64,000 bases of DNA from Ascarosepion bandense (taxonomy: Eukaryota; Mollusca; Cephalopoda; Sepiida; Sepiidae): positions 5,727,501 through 5,791,500 of the forward strand of contig JBBBDQ010000346.1 in assembly GCA_037127315.1 (NCBI GenBank), given 5' to 3'. The translations under genes were made by a program, and so were the position numbers. The notes beneath the pieces were generated by a model. The model had not been told where the DNA came from and did no database searches. It saw only the letters and a list, made by a program, of their open reading frames with translations. Below are positions 21,913 through 33,539 of the stretch, one piece after another. Numbering within the stretch: the stretch's first letter is position 1; each line of letters begins with the position of its first letter.

Positions 21913-22144
21913 ATTCTACGCGTTTTCATTTTTGGGCTCATTTTGCACATTCTAATAATTTTTCACTCTGTTGTCGCGAAATCTTCGTCGCCATGTTGTT
22001 GTGGCCTTGTTAGTGCCTGAAAGTAAGACGCAGAAACAAGACGGTAGGTTCGAACAGTGTATTAGAATAACAGAACGTATACATAATAATAAGCGTTAGT
22101 AATCAGCAAAATAGAAGTGTAAGTCCGCACGGTATAGTTACGCT

Positions 22145-22258
22145 GCGTCACGACTGTCTCTAGACTTCCTCTCAGCTGCGTCCTCAGAAGTCACGCAGGT
22201 GAGAGGCAGTCTAGAGACAGTCGTGACGCTATGTATAGGAATTCATTCCTATACATAG
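22145..22258. repeat. Two adjacent strong hairpins
   Basis: Arms 22145-22180 and 22194-22229 are complementary at about 34 of 36 positions with a 13-base loop. The second hairpin, 22229-22258, is a perfect 14-bp palindrome with a 2-base loop (CTATGTATAGGAAT and complement). The GC-rich first hairpin stands out from the AT-rich surroundings. Confidence 0.9.
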
Positions 22259-22680
22259 GACACCATAACATACTCCAAGCAAGACAATAAAGCTACTAAA
22301 CGCAAGGATTTACTGAATTTATTAAAATATGAGAAAAAACACGATTTAGGAGAAAGAATAATAAATGATAAAGAATTAAAAATAAACAGATAACATTTGA
22401 CATAACATTTAAATTTTTGAACATCAAAGTTGACTGGGAAGGAAGAAACCGGAAGAGAGTTCTAAAAGCGAGAAGGGTAATAGAAAGTAACTGTTAGCAT
22501 AAAACTTACGGTCACATCTAGCCATTTCAATTGTAAAATGACGAGACCTAATTGTCAATCTAGTATTGCGATTAAATTTGTTTATTTATAGTGTTTATTC
22601 TATATATGTAGGTATCTGTGTATGAATTCACAAAGATGTCATTTAAATATTCTTTTGTTTAATTCAACTGATATTTTCGT
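22259..22680. other. No gene; shared repeat 22500-22578
   Basis: 22500-22578 matches 1862-1940. The rest is A-rich sequence without identifiable features. Confidence 0.5.
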
Positions 22681-22799
22681 CATTCGTAGAAAATTTACAG
22701 GCCGGTAGAAATAAATGTATAAATATACTGTTTGGTTAAAAACAGAAGATGTACTTAAATACGAGTATCGACTAAAAATAATGTTCTAACAAATAATTT
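22681..22799 (+). repeat. Dispersed repeat R4 (SINE-tail-like)
   Basis: 'ccggtagaaataaatgtat' through 'aaataatgttctaacaaat' recurs at 34975, 49480, 58115, 58500 and 58735. At 58.1-58.35 kb the same block follows a tRNA-like head, so it is probably the body of a tRNA-derived SINE. The copy runs into (TA)n at 22800. Confidence 0.6.
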
Positions 22800-22825
22800 C
22801 ATATATATATATATATATATATATA

Positions 22826-22845
22826 AACTTATTTATAAATGGAAC

Positions 22846-22890
<45 letters not shown>

Positions 22891-23549
22891 CCCCGTTACC
22901 TATAGACTCCGAAACGGCTGAACCGATTTTCTTGAAAATTTACCCAGTTGTACTATAAGCGTCTACGAGTGTTCTTAGCTAGGTTTTGTGTCGAGGTACC
23001 CCCGATAAATATCGAAAATCGATAATCGAAAAAATCGGGTTATAGAAGGAGTGGCCCGATTTTAATCAAATTTGATACAGTCATAGACAAAGACATAAGA
23101 ACGATATTCAGAAGTTTCAAGGTTGCAGTTCTTACAATAGTGCAGAATATTACATATATATAAAAGGCAAGATGTTTGTGTGTGTGTCTGTTTATCTGTC
23201 TGTATGTCTGTATTTTTTCAGCCCCTTTATTTTAATTTGTTGCTTTGGGTTTGGCTCTAAGTAGGTATAATTGTAGTTCTTAGTCTCAGCCATGATACCA
23301 TTTACTCAGAGGACCTATTTAGCCTTCAAAATTCAGTTTACGACGAAAAAACTTATTTGATATCGATACCAGGAAATCAAAATTTGACTTACATCCACAC
23401 ATTTTTCTTTCAGTCTACGGTTTCGCTTTAACTGGAAACAACTATTGCTTTTTAGTCTTTTATGACAATGTCCAAAGAGTCTGAGCTCCAGGACCATGGA
23501 TTAGTTTTAAAGCTTTCATTACACCTGAGCAACGCCGGACTATACTGCT

Positions 23550-23551
<2 letters not shown>
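22826..23551 (+). mobile_element. Non-autonomous Helitron-like element, long form
   Basis: About 725 bp, plus. Begins 'acttatttataaatggaac', then a GT microsatellite (22849-22889), 'ggctgaaccgattttcttg', and the 3' end 'gagcaacgccggactatac' with CTGG before T at 23548-23551. A TA tract precedes (22800-22825) and follows (23552-23592). Confidence 0.7.

Positions 23552-23592
<41 letters not shown>
23552..23592. repeat. (TA)n microsatellite
   Basis: TA run immediately after the Helitron-like terminus. Confidence 0.95.
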
Positions 23593-23596
<4 letters not shown>

Positions 23597-24114
23597 ACCA
23601 TAGTTCAAAATAACACAAGTATGTTGTTTATGATTTGTTTAAACGGTGCAAAGCTAATCGCGGTCATTTACATTTTTTCAGTTAAATCACAAGTCAACCA
23701 TTTAAAAAGTGGAAAAAGTGAAACACTGCTCGCAACTCAATGTAGAAATTTATCTGATTGTTTGCCAGTGTTTCAGAAAACAAACTAGTAGCAATTGATA
23801 CAAGATTTGTGACTGGGTAAAATTCTAAACTAAGATTGTAGGCTCTATTGTCAGCGATCAAATTATAGTCAGAAATATCATATTTAAGGTGAGATGTAAG
23901 TTACATTACACCGGTTCCGTAAGATAATATTAAAATTGTCGTTTTCAATATCGGATGAGAAAAGGAGAGTTCTGACACGTTCAAACAGACATCGTACAAT
24001 TTCCGCATGGCGGATAAAAACACTTTATAATAAAAATGTAAGGACACCTAGTAAAATCTTGTCGGTATGGAAAGTATATCAATTCATTAACCTTTCTTTA
24101 TAATATTATAAGGA
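23593..24114. other. No gene recognised
   Basis: No shared repeat or coding motif seen. Confidence 0.4.
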
Positions 24115-24600
24115 TAGATTCTTTGAGTAGGGTATTAAGAGACAGGGAAATTTCACTGGAAACAAAGAAGGGTGTACTGGATGTGATGTTTGTTTTTCAA
24201 TATGGCAGCGAATGGTAGATAATTTTATCGAAGATGAAGGAAAGCAGAAGTTCTAGTGAAGGAAGGAGCACACGAGAAATGACGAGGTTTTGGAGAGGAT
24301 GGACACAAAAAAGAAACTGATACTTAACTTCAAGAAAAAACAGCTGAAATTTTGTGGACATGTAATAAGGAAGGAAGGCTTGGAGAACCTGATTCCCTCA
24401 GGACAAATAGAGGAAATGAGAAACAAGGAAAAGCAGCGTACGATATAATTGATGGACTTGAACAGATGGATTGTGGTGCGGGGTTCGAGTGGAATAACAG
24501 GAAAAAGGATGTTAAGAGCGACAAGGGATAGAGAGAAGTGGAGGGCCATGATCGTCTACGTACTGAATGGACGTGGTACATAGCTGATGGTGATGATGGT
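24115..24600 (+). pseudogene. RTE-like LINE, C-terminal remnant
   Basis: Frameshifted plus-strand remnant of the LINE C-terminus best seen at 51962-52396. Recognisable pieces include 'VFQYGSEW', a region equal to 'RKEGLENL' ('gaaggcttggagaacctg') and the end 'tactgaatggacgtggtac'. It ends in a GATGGT simple repeat at 24585-24612, as RTE elements often end in short tandem repeats. Confidence 0.75.
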
Positions 24601-24679
24601 GATGGTGATGAAGTACCTTTTCTGTTGGAATTATAATACAAAGATTATATATAGTAAACACTAAAGATTAATTTTGGGA

Positions 24680-24955
24680 ATCTTAGCATGGTGTAATGAT
24701 TAGCAAGCTATTATTGCTAGAACAATCGTGACTAAGTACTGACTTCAATCCTCACTGGGTGCCCCATACCGATCTTGTGCCACATCTAAGCTACGCTTAA
24801 AAATCACTTTGGACACTTTGACGTAGATTAATGGTTAGCAAGCTTGTCTTTCAAGAATCAGTGAAATTGAGTAGTGAGTTCTATCCTCATCAAGCGCCTC
24901 ATACGTTCGGCTTTGTACCACATCTAAGCTGCGCTTCGAAAATCACCATTAAAGA
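24680..24955 (+). mobile_element. Two tandem SINE family 2 copies
   Basis: Each copy carries 'tggtgtaatgattagcaagc'- or 'gattaatggttagcaagc'-type A-box region, a B box region ('gacttcaatcctcac', 'gagttctatcctcatc') and the end 'gccacatctaagctacgct'. Copy one is about 24685-24815, copy two 24820-24955. Confidence 0.8.
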
Positions 24956-25915
24956 CTGATTTTGATAAAGAAGTCTTCAAATGTTTATATGCAACATTTT
25001 CAAAATTCTGTCTCAATCCTTTTATGTGCTTTTTTCTGAATCGGAAAAAAAAATGAAAATATTGTATAAATAAACAGTCTTCATTAGAAAACCTTTTGTT
25101 CGAAAAGCGTTTAAATGGTACAACATTTTTTTTTATCTGAAATGATCGTCATACATTTCGAAAGGTGCAGTTACTGCTGTTTCAGATACATCATCAAGAT
25201 GTACTTTTATCTGATGATAAGCTGACGTTGAATCTATTTCAGAAAAAAGAAAAAAAGCGAACACTTTTCTTGCTAAGATTTGAGATAAATGAGCCTATAG
25301 TTGGTATCGGATATCGATCGTTTTTTGTAACACGTTTCAAAACACTGTAATTAGCAACACTGTGATGATAGCAGTCAGTTTTGAACAAAAGGCAGGGGAC
25401 TTTTCTATTCACTTGTACAAGAGGATATCACTAATATTTTTAATATTTAAAATTTTCATCTTTTTTAATTTTCAGGAGATGCATATAATTCTGGCAGTAA
25501 ATAGAACATAGTTTTCAATACATAACCTTTTTCTAAAATCCCCGGTAGTCTACAATCGTGTTTGTTTGAAGTGTTGTAACATTTGTGGGTTTTCTTAGGA
25601 ATTCACTTACATATTAAGTTATATAAACGTTGTTAAAAATTAGATGCATCAGTCAGGTAGTTACATTTAAGTTAATCTTGCCATATATAATATTAGTATG
25701 CAGATTCCCATTTCACATTCTTTACTTTATCTTTTCAAAGATTAAAGCAGGATAAGGGATTAGCGGCGTCTGTAATCACGAATGGTCATATTAAATATCT
25801 GTTTAAACAAAAGTTTTCAAAAACCAGATTTTCTTATATTGAATATATATTTTCCCAAATCCAATTCAATTTGGTTTCAATCAGTAGACGGAATGACTTT
25901 AAAAAAACATCAATC
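24956..25915. other. No gene recognised
   Basis: About 950 bases of AT-rich DNA without family motifs. Confidence 0.4.
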
Positions 25916-26222
25916 AGTCAGTTGAATGACATACATGATACACGCTTTGGACGATCATGTCTCGAAAGAGACATGACTGACTGGGCAGAAGATTATCCCG
26001 CAGTAGGTTGCCATTGCTTTCTGGTGTAAACTGGTTACTAGCCAAGGCTATAAAACCCAATCAGTCCTATTATTTGACCCATAACTGGAGGAAAGAGAGG
26101 GATTAATACCTTCCCCAAGAGTATCTGTGCGTAAGGGAATACAAGGAATTCGACTGGAATTCGAACTCGCCTCCCCGATTTGTCGCTTGAAGTCGATATC
26201 CACTGCATCACAACTCACATCC
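25916..26222 (-). mobile_element. tRNA-derived SINE (family 1), full length
   Basis: Minus-strand copy. 3' end complement 'cagttgaatgacatac' at the low end, head with 'cactgcatcacaactcac' at the high end. Confidence 0.9.
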
Positions 26223-26314
26223 TCCCCAAATTTATAACCAAAACACACAGATGCATTATAGAATTTGTTCTAGCCAATAAGATAAACCACTTCTCCTTCC
26301 CATCAGTCTTAATT

Positions 26315-26595
26315 TGGATACCTCAACGTGTGGTAATGGTTAGCAAGCTTGTCTCCCTAGAACATGTTATAACTGAGTAGTGAGTTATATCTTCACTGGG
26401 TACCCTATAATTTCGACCTTATGCCACATCTAAACGTCGCTTGGTAAATCAACTTAGATTGGGCACCTCGACGTGGTGAAATTGTTAACAATATTCTCGA
26501 TATAACCTCTTATAACTGAGTAGTAAGTTTGATCTTCACTGGGTATCTTATACTTTCGATCATGTGCCACATCTAGGCGAGGATTAGAAAATCAG
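26315..26595 (+). mobile_element. Two tandem SINE family 2 copies
   Basis: Copies at about 26315-26460 and 26462-26595, each with 'gtggt-aa-ggttagcaag'-like A box region, 'aactgagtagt' and the 'tatgccacatctaa' end. The tandem arrangement mirrors 24.7-24.95 kb. Confidence 0.8.
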
Positions 26596-26689
26596 CTTAT
26601 CAGACTTAGTTCCGTTCCTTCTTGTCTTTTAGCCAACACGCCTCGACCACTTGTTTGTATCTCTTTTCGTATATTTCTAGTTTGTGAAC

Positions 26690-27710
26690 TTTTTGCCTTA
26701 TTTAGGTTGCTTTGCCTTATTTCTGTTGCTTTGATTATTTAGGTTGCTTTGCCTTATTTAGGTTGCTTTGTCTTATTTCTGTTGGTTTGCCTTATTTAGG
26801 TTGCTTTGCCTTATTTAGTTTGCTTTGTCTTATTTCTGTTGGTTTGCCTCATTTAGGTTGCTTTGCCTTATTTAGGTTGCTTTGCCTTATTTAGGTTGCT
26901 TTGTCTTATTTCTGTTGGTTTGCCTTATTTAGGTTGTTTTGCCTTATTTAGGTTGATTTGCCTTATTTCTGTTGCTTTGTCTTATTGCTATCGCTTTTTC
27001 TTGCATATATTGTTTGATCAATATTATATTTGCTTTTTTTTCTGTTGCTTTGATTATTTAGGTTGCTTTGCCTTATTTAGGTTGCTTTGTCTTATTTCTG
27101 TTGGTTTGCCTTATTTAGGTTGCTTTGCCTTATTTAGTTTGCTTTGTCTTATTTCTGTTGGTTTGCCTCGTTTAGGTTGCTTTGCCTTATTTAGGTTGCT
27201 TTGCCTTAATTAAGTTGCTTTGTCTTATTTCTGTTGGTTTGCCTTATTTAGGTTGCTTTGCCTTATTTAGGTTGCTTTGTCTTATTTCTGTTGGTTTGCC
27301 TCTTTTAGGTTGTTTGCCTTATTAAGTTGTTTTGCCTTATTTAGGTTGCTTTGTCTTATTTCTTTTGGTTTGCCTTATTTAGGTTGCTTTGCCTTATTTA
27401 GGTTGCTTTGCCTTATTTAGGTTTCTTTGTCTTATTTCTGTTGGTTTGCCTTATTTAGGTTGCTTTGCCTTATTTAGGTTGCTTTGCCTTATTTAGTTTG
27501 CTTTGTCTTATTTCTGTTGGTTTACCTCATTTAGGTTGCTTTGCCTTATTTAGGTTGCTTTGTCTTATTTCTGTTGGTTTGCCTTATTTAGGTTGCTTTG
27601 CCTTATTTAGGTTGATTTGCCTTATTTCTGTTGCTTTGTCTTATTGCTATCGCTTTTTCTTGCATATATTGTTTGATCAATATTATATTTGCTTTTTTTC
27701 TTTTTATTGT
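26690..27710 (+). repeat. 19-bp minisatellite with higher-order structure
   Basis: About fifty units of roughly 19 bp, mainly 'gctttgccttatttaggtt', alternate with 'gtcttatttctgttggttt' variants. A larger period is visible: the passage from 'gcctcatttagg' to the 'tgcatatattgtttgatc' spacer occurs near 26950-27040 and again at 27610-27700, about 660 bases apart. The ORFs (60-116 codons, rich in L, C and F) follow from the repeat. Confidence 0.95.
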
Positions 27711-27834
27711 TTTTGTTGACTGCAAACTATGTCAATACTATTTGTTGAATATTTTTTCCAAATTAATTTAATCAGAGTCAATTATTCTACATCCCGCTAC
27801 AAGGCAGATGAGAGTGTTTTAAGAAGTGGTTCAG

Positions 27835-28352
27835 AACAATTATATTCACTAGAAAAAATGATAATACACAAGGAAGAAACAGGACAATTTCGCTAGAAAA
27901 AAGGAAGAGAGTACTGGATTGCTACGTGCTGTCCGTCCTTCAATATGGCAATGAATGCTGGACAATATCAGCAAAGATGAAGAAAAAACTTGAAGCAACG
28001 GAAATGTGGTTCTACAGAAGGATGCTGCGAATATCATGGATCGACCATGTGAGCAATGATGAGGTCTTGGAAATTATGGAAACAAAAATATTGAGCATCA
28101 GGAAGAGACAGCTGATGTTCCTGGGACCTGCAATGGAGAAGGAGGGCTTGGAGAACCTGATACTAACATAGAGGGTAAAAGAGACAGGGGAAAGCAACGG
28201 ATAATATATTTGAAGGACATAATCGGGTGGATGATGGAGGGGGGATTGCATGGTGTAACAGGGGAAGGCGCGCTCAGAGCCACCAGGGATAGAGAAACGT
28301 GGAAAGCCATGATCGCCTACGTCCTGAAGGGTCATGGCACATAGAAGAAGAA
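27835..28352 (+). pseudogene. RTE-like LINE, C-terminal remnant
   Basis: 27926-28171 keeps an open stretch with 'QYGNECWTISAKMKKKLEA', 'MWFYRRMLRISWIDHVSND' and 'RKRQLMFLG', the conserved C-terminal region of RTE-like LINE proteins. A frameshift follows and the rest reads on to 'cctgaagggtcatggcac'. It ends in (GAA)n near 28340-28355. The 5' part is missing. Confidence 0.85.
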
Positions 28353-28828
28353 GAATACCCACGACATTTTATTCTGGTAGCTAAGCTACATATAAACATT
28401 TTCAGAAATAACGAGTCAGTCGTACCTAATGCAATCTAATCAATTTTTCCGTGCCATGAGAGATCCGATTTCCTATTTTATTTGATTTGATTTACATGTG
28501 GCTAAAATTTGTTTGTAATCTTGCTTCCTGAGCTGTTTGCGCTTTATATATTCTTGCCTTTATCTGCATTAAAAATGCCTGTGCTGTTCATATTTGAAGT
28601 GCTTGCTTCTATCCAGTTTGATCTGAGTTTTTTTTTTATTTTGGATTTTTATATCTGTAATATAGTGATGGTAAATTAAAAAGTAATTTGGTTTGGTTTA
28701 GTTTGGTTTAAGTTTATCGACTCATCAACCATTTTGATCATTTAAGAGTCAGTCTTTGCATATTGGGATCACATTTTTTTAATATGGTTCAATTGTCTTA
28801 ATGTAGTTGCACATGATATTTCATTCAA
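28353..28828. other. No gene; start of repeat R3 near 28680
   Basis: The sequence from about 28680 ('ggtttggtttagtttgg') leads into the minisatellite and may be the 5' part of the same repeat. No coding signal. Confidence 0.4.
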
Positions 28829-29570
28829 AAAAGTTTTGTTGGTAACATTTTTCATTCAAAAACATTTTGTTGGTAACATTTTTCATTCAAAAACATTTTG
28901 TTGGTAACATTTTTCATTAAAAAAAGTTTTGTTGGTAACATTTTTCATTCAAAAACGTTTTGTTGGTAACATTTTTCATTCAAAAACGTTTGGCTGGTAA
29001 CATTTTTCATTCAAAAACTTTTTGTTGGTAACATTTTTTCATTCAAATACGTTTTGTTGGTAACATTTTTCATTCAAAAACGCTTTGTTGGTAACATTTT
29101 TCATTCAAAAAAGTTTTGTTGATAACATCTTTCATTCAAAAACGTTTTGTTGGTAACATTTTTCATTCAAAAACGTTTTGTTGGTAACATTTGTCATTCA
29201 AAAATGTTTTTTTGGTAACATTTTTTCATTCAAAAACGTTTTGTTAGTAACATCTTTCATTCAAAAACGTTTTGTTGGTAACATTTTTCATTCAAAAACG
29301 TTTTGTTGGTAACATTTTTCATTCAAAAAGTTTTGTTGGCAACATTTTTCATTCAAAAAAGTTTTGTTGGCAAATACTTTCATAACATTTTGACCTCGGT
29401 TTGGGGGTTAACTATTTACCCATAGCTGGGAACCTAACAGGTGCTACCACTCTGGGTTAGGGCGGACCTGGGAACAACAGCAATTAAGAGGTGGTTCCAC
29501 GCTCCTCACAACCTCCCAATCAGAGGCCTTGCTGCCGGATGCAGTTTACCGTCATATCCAGGAACATTAA
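28829..29570 (+). mobile_element. Repeat R3: 31-bp minisatellite plus unique tail
   Basis: About seventeen units of ~31 bp ('cattcaaaaacgttttgttgg' type) span 28829-29370. The following 200 bases ('actatttacccatagctgg', 'cccaatcagaggccttgc') recur at 55740-55930, where they are preceded by a degraded version of the same motif. The two parts thus travel together as one element of unknown class. The units lack unique spacers, so this is not CRISPR. Confidence 0.75.
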
Positions 29571-29599
29571 AATGTAGTCACAATTTTGTATTTACGCGG

Positions 29600-32000
29600 T
29601 AAAAAAAAACAGGGAGATGTCGACTCACGACACCACACGTACGCATATGACGACAAGTAACTAGCTGTGGGCAGCATTACATTGTTCAGTCGAGTAGCAA
29701 GGTGAAACGATACCAGGTGTGGTCAGGCGTATGTACGCTTTACTCAACGGTTGTACCATCAGAGAATAACGTACCTTAGTGCGCTTGTGCAGGCAGAGAA
29801 ATTTCTCGTTTTTCGGGAAGTGGTCGTAGCTTATCAAGGACAAATCTGGGATAGTTAGGGACTAGTTAAAGAGAATCTCTTCCTAGGGACGAACTTGGTC
29901 GCTGAATTGTGGCAGAAGTAATTGCGTAGAGCGTCTGATCATAACAATGCCATATTGGCGACGGGTGACTACGAACGAAGGCATTTTTGAGGCGTTTCGG
30001 TTCTTTTTCAGGACCTCTTCCCCAGGAATCCCTAACTGATTCCTGTTCAGTTCGACGCCTAATTATCTGATTTTCGTGCTTTTGAGGTGGTTGGGTGCAA
30101 AGGAGCCATCACGGAGAAGGAAATTTTGCGAAGTGCTGAAGCAGGTCGGTAGAGATAATTTTTTAGGAATAGATGGTCTACCTTTTGAGGTGCACTTGAG
30201 GCAGTCGCCCTTATTTGTTCATCTGCTGGTACTAACGTTGAACCATTGGTTGAAGAATTGGAATATACCCCAATGTGTGACCAGAGATGTTGTAAAGTTG
30301 TTACGTAAGAGCAAAAACAGTGGAGTCGAAAAACTTTTGCCTTTTAACTATGTTTATTGCCAAATTGAAGAGTTCGGTTAAGATCATAGCAAACCACTTG
30401 CAGCTTGTCCTATCTAGTCTGACTGGTTCCGAGCAGACTAGTTCTCTGTGGGGCAGGACTATTCAGAACAACCTTCATTAGGTTCACCTGAACATTGCAA
30501 AAGTCGACGGAGAAGCCGAGCTTATCAATTTGGACCGGTCCAAAACATTTAATAAGTTAGACCATCGATTTCTCGAAGCTGTTCTCATTTCTACCCGTTC
30601 CCCGCATTAAAGAAGACCGTGTGTTACATCTCTTTCAAGTGGGGGAGAAGAGTAAATATCTCTCGGTCTCAAGTCTTCGGCTTGGTCCAAAATGCCCAGT
30701 TAAGACCAGTTTAGATCGGTTTTGAACCTATCCGTACGCGCTCAGGTTCCACACATTAAAAATGACCTTGTGTTACATCTCTCTCAAGTGAGGAAGAAGA
30801 GTAAATATCTCTCGGTCTCAAGTCTTCGGCTTGGTCCAAAATGCGCAGTTAAGACCAGTTTGGATCGGTTTTATACCTATCCGTACGCGCTCAGGATTTC
30901 CCACATTAAAAATGACCTTGTGTTACATCTCTCTCAAGTGAGGGAGTAAATATCTCTCGTTTCTACCCGTACTATCGCTCCTGGGTACGTCACTTGTATG
31001 AGCCCCCAGAGAGTTTTGTGTAGGTGAATCGGATCAGGTTAATATTTGTCACTTTCTAGATCTATTCGCCAAGTTCGCCTGCTTTTGTCGATGCGGAATC
31101 ACCTTGCCTGGTGGTAAAATTGCGGCAAATTATTCTGACGATGTGTTTGTGTTTGCAAAGAGCACCGCCATAATAGATAGCAAAAAAATATGACGGTATG
31201 AGAAGGTGACAGAGGCCAAAATAGAAGGCGATAAATTTGTTAGATTGCAGTTGGGTGAGTGGAAGTGATTTAATCTTTTCATGCCCTTCAGATGAACGGA
31301 CGGACAGGTCAAGGTATTTGGTTCGGTCCAGACCTACGACTAGATATGAACTGTTCACAGTAAAGTCGAAAAAGCAGTTCATCTGTGGACTCGAAAGAAT
31401 CTTTCTCTAAGAGGAAGGTTAAGTTTTGTGATTATCATATCTACGCGATTTCCTTTCATCGGCTCTCCATTCTTCCACTCTCGTATGCCGAACTGCCGAA
31501 ATTGGTTCGAGTCTTTTTTTTTTTTGCTTCCTTTGAGGATCCAAGTCTCTTATAGTATATCGGAAGATTTGCAGCCTCTAACCAATCGAATTCGGTCTGG
31601 GAATGCTGAGGGATGAGATTTGTCAACATACGCTCCGCTAGAACTTCCGAGAATGAATGTGTTTGCAAGGGGACAGATATGACGAATTCCGAAACGAAGA
31701 CACCCGACGGAAAATGTGCATACAGGTGAGGATGACGTCTTCCGGCGTCCTCGAGCTGAATGCTTCTTTTATCGGGGGTGCCAGAATACGCTTCCCTTCC
31801 TCTTATTGATGAGAGATCGACTTGCTAACACAAGAGCGTTGTCTCCAAGATCATTATATAAAGTGTTAGTAAAGGGACTACTAAAGATTTATCTAGCTAG
31901 TGTTTCAAGGAGCCCTTTTGACCTAGAATCGTTGTCAAATACTCCTTAAGAGAATATTGCTTTTTCAGCCTGAGAAATCATCCCAGCCCGTTCAAAGATA
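29600..32000 (+). pseudogene. Tx1/L1-like LINE reverse transcriptase, decayed
   Basis: 30076-30381 encodes 'LKQVGRDNFLGIDGLPFEV', the motif before the catalytic part in Tx1-like LINEs. Further remnants are 'SVKIIANHLQLVLSSLTGSEQ' in broken form (30370-30440), 'AELINLDRSKTFNKLDHRF' (motif A region, 30510-30575), 'KINRDKFVRLQLGEW'-like sequence near 31210-31260, 'WFGPDLRLDMNCS' near 31320 and 'LSILPLSYAELPKLV' near 31460. The YADD region is missing; in its place lies a 147-bp tandem duplication (30610-30955, about 2.3 copies). The upstream part (29650-30050) is probably the linker after the endonuclease. The family label is by memory of motifs. Confidence 0.7.
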
Positions 32001-33539
32001 GTTTAGGAAAGCTTGTCGTTTAAATTTATTATTTTGAGCCGTTTTGGGTTAACTTAGCTAAGTTATGTAAGCGACTAGACCCATTTATTTTTATCTCTTC
32101 ATTGTTGTTTTATGTCTCATCCCTCCCATCTATTAGGTGAAATTTCGCAGTTCTATGGTGGGTGTGAGACATTTTCGGAATAACAATTTTTTTTCGTTTT
32201 GTCTCTTGCACTGTTTCGCCCATTTAACTGAGATTTTTCGTTGCAGTTTTTTGTTTTTGTGGGATAGGGTATAATAAAAACGTTTTTTAGTCTTGGAAAT
32301 ATTTTCTTTCAATTGAGGATTAGTATTTTGCCCCTTCCCCAACAATTTTACATTAAAATATTGTAGAAAGTAATTAAAAATATTAATTCTGGACTAGGAG
32401 TTTCATTTAGGCTGTGTGGTGCGGTTAGGAAGAGTAAATGTAATGTTTTGGGGAATGGAGTACTATATGTACGGATGGATCAATGGGAGAGACTAAGTAG
32501 TTTTAATTTAAAACTAGTGAAGACCAAACTTCCCCAACCTCTTTTAACCTTGTGCCGCATTTGTACTTTTCTATTTCATGAATGATACTTTGCTCTATGA
32601 TACTTTCTTAATTAGATTGTTTCTATTTTCTTATAAGTTCAAGTCTCACCACACTCCAGAGGAGATTTAGTCGTTCTGCTCGTTGGAACTTTGCATTTCT
32701 GCGTTTGAAGAACTGTTAATTTTGTGTTAAATTTATAATTTATTTGTAATTTTTCTTACTTTTTTGCTGACAGCTGTTTTTTTTTTTTTGTCGTTTTTAG
32801 TTTCTGCCCACCCCCGGCTTTAAGCTTATTTTTACATCTATTTTTCACTGGACTATTGATTTATTTTTCGTGTGCATATTATTGTTTTTTTTTTTTTGTA
32901 CCTACCCAACATAAAATGTCATTTGTTTTTTGGTGTCTTTATTCTTTTTTTACTTTTGTCCTTCATCCGTGCACGGCAGAACGGATGTTTAATTGTAGTT
33001 CAACTTTTCCTTACATTTTGTTTATTGTATAAGCTATTTGTTTTGTATTCACATCGTGAAACGACGGCCATTTTGTTTAGTTGGTAAGACTTGATATTTT
33101 TCACGTCTCTTTTTAAATTATCGTTTTGTAGTAGTTTGTTTTATCTTGCTGTTTTAAATTATAAAAAAAAAACATTTTACGTTGTTTCATGTAATTTTCA
33201 TTCGCTTTTTTAATCGTATCGTTTGAGTGAATTTATTCTTTTTAGTTTATGTTTTTTCTTTTTCTTTTTGCATTTCTGAGTCGAAAATTTTATTTTCCTC
33301 TTTGCAAAAGGAATTTAATTTTTTTAATTTGTATATATTAAGTTTTCACATCAAACTTTTTTGTTAAACTAGATTGCGTCGGTCTTTTGTTTTGTATTTT
33401 GTTTTTTCGTTTGTTACGTTAATTATTTTTGTGTGTGTCATTGTTTAAGTTTATTTCTTTTATTTTCGTTTTGAAAAGGAAATTGTTTCCTTAAAAAAAT
33501 TAAAGTGTGAGACACATAAAACTGGCCGAGTTATTTAAA
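32001..33539. other. T-rich stretch, no gene
   Basis: Long T-rich spacer, possibly 3' untranslated sequence of the preceding LINE or another old retroelement. No domain recognised. Confidence 0.35.

Noticed and set aside
26712..27719. Hydrophobic repeat ORFs resembling a membrane protein
   Set aside because: They translate the 19-bp minisatellite; composition follows the DNA repeat and other frames are equally open.
28829..29370. Array of ~31-bp repeats that might look like CRISPR
   Set aside because: Units are contiguous without unique spacers, there are no cas genes and the DNA is animal.
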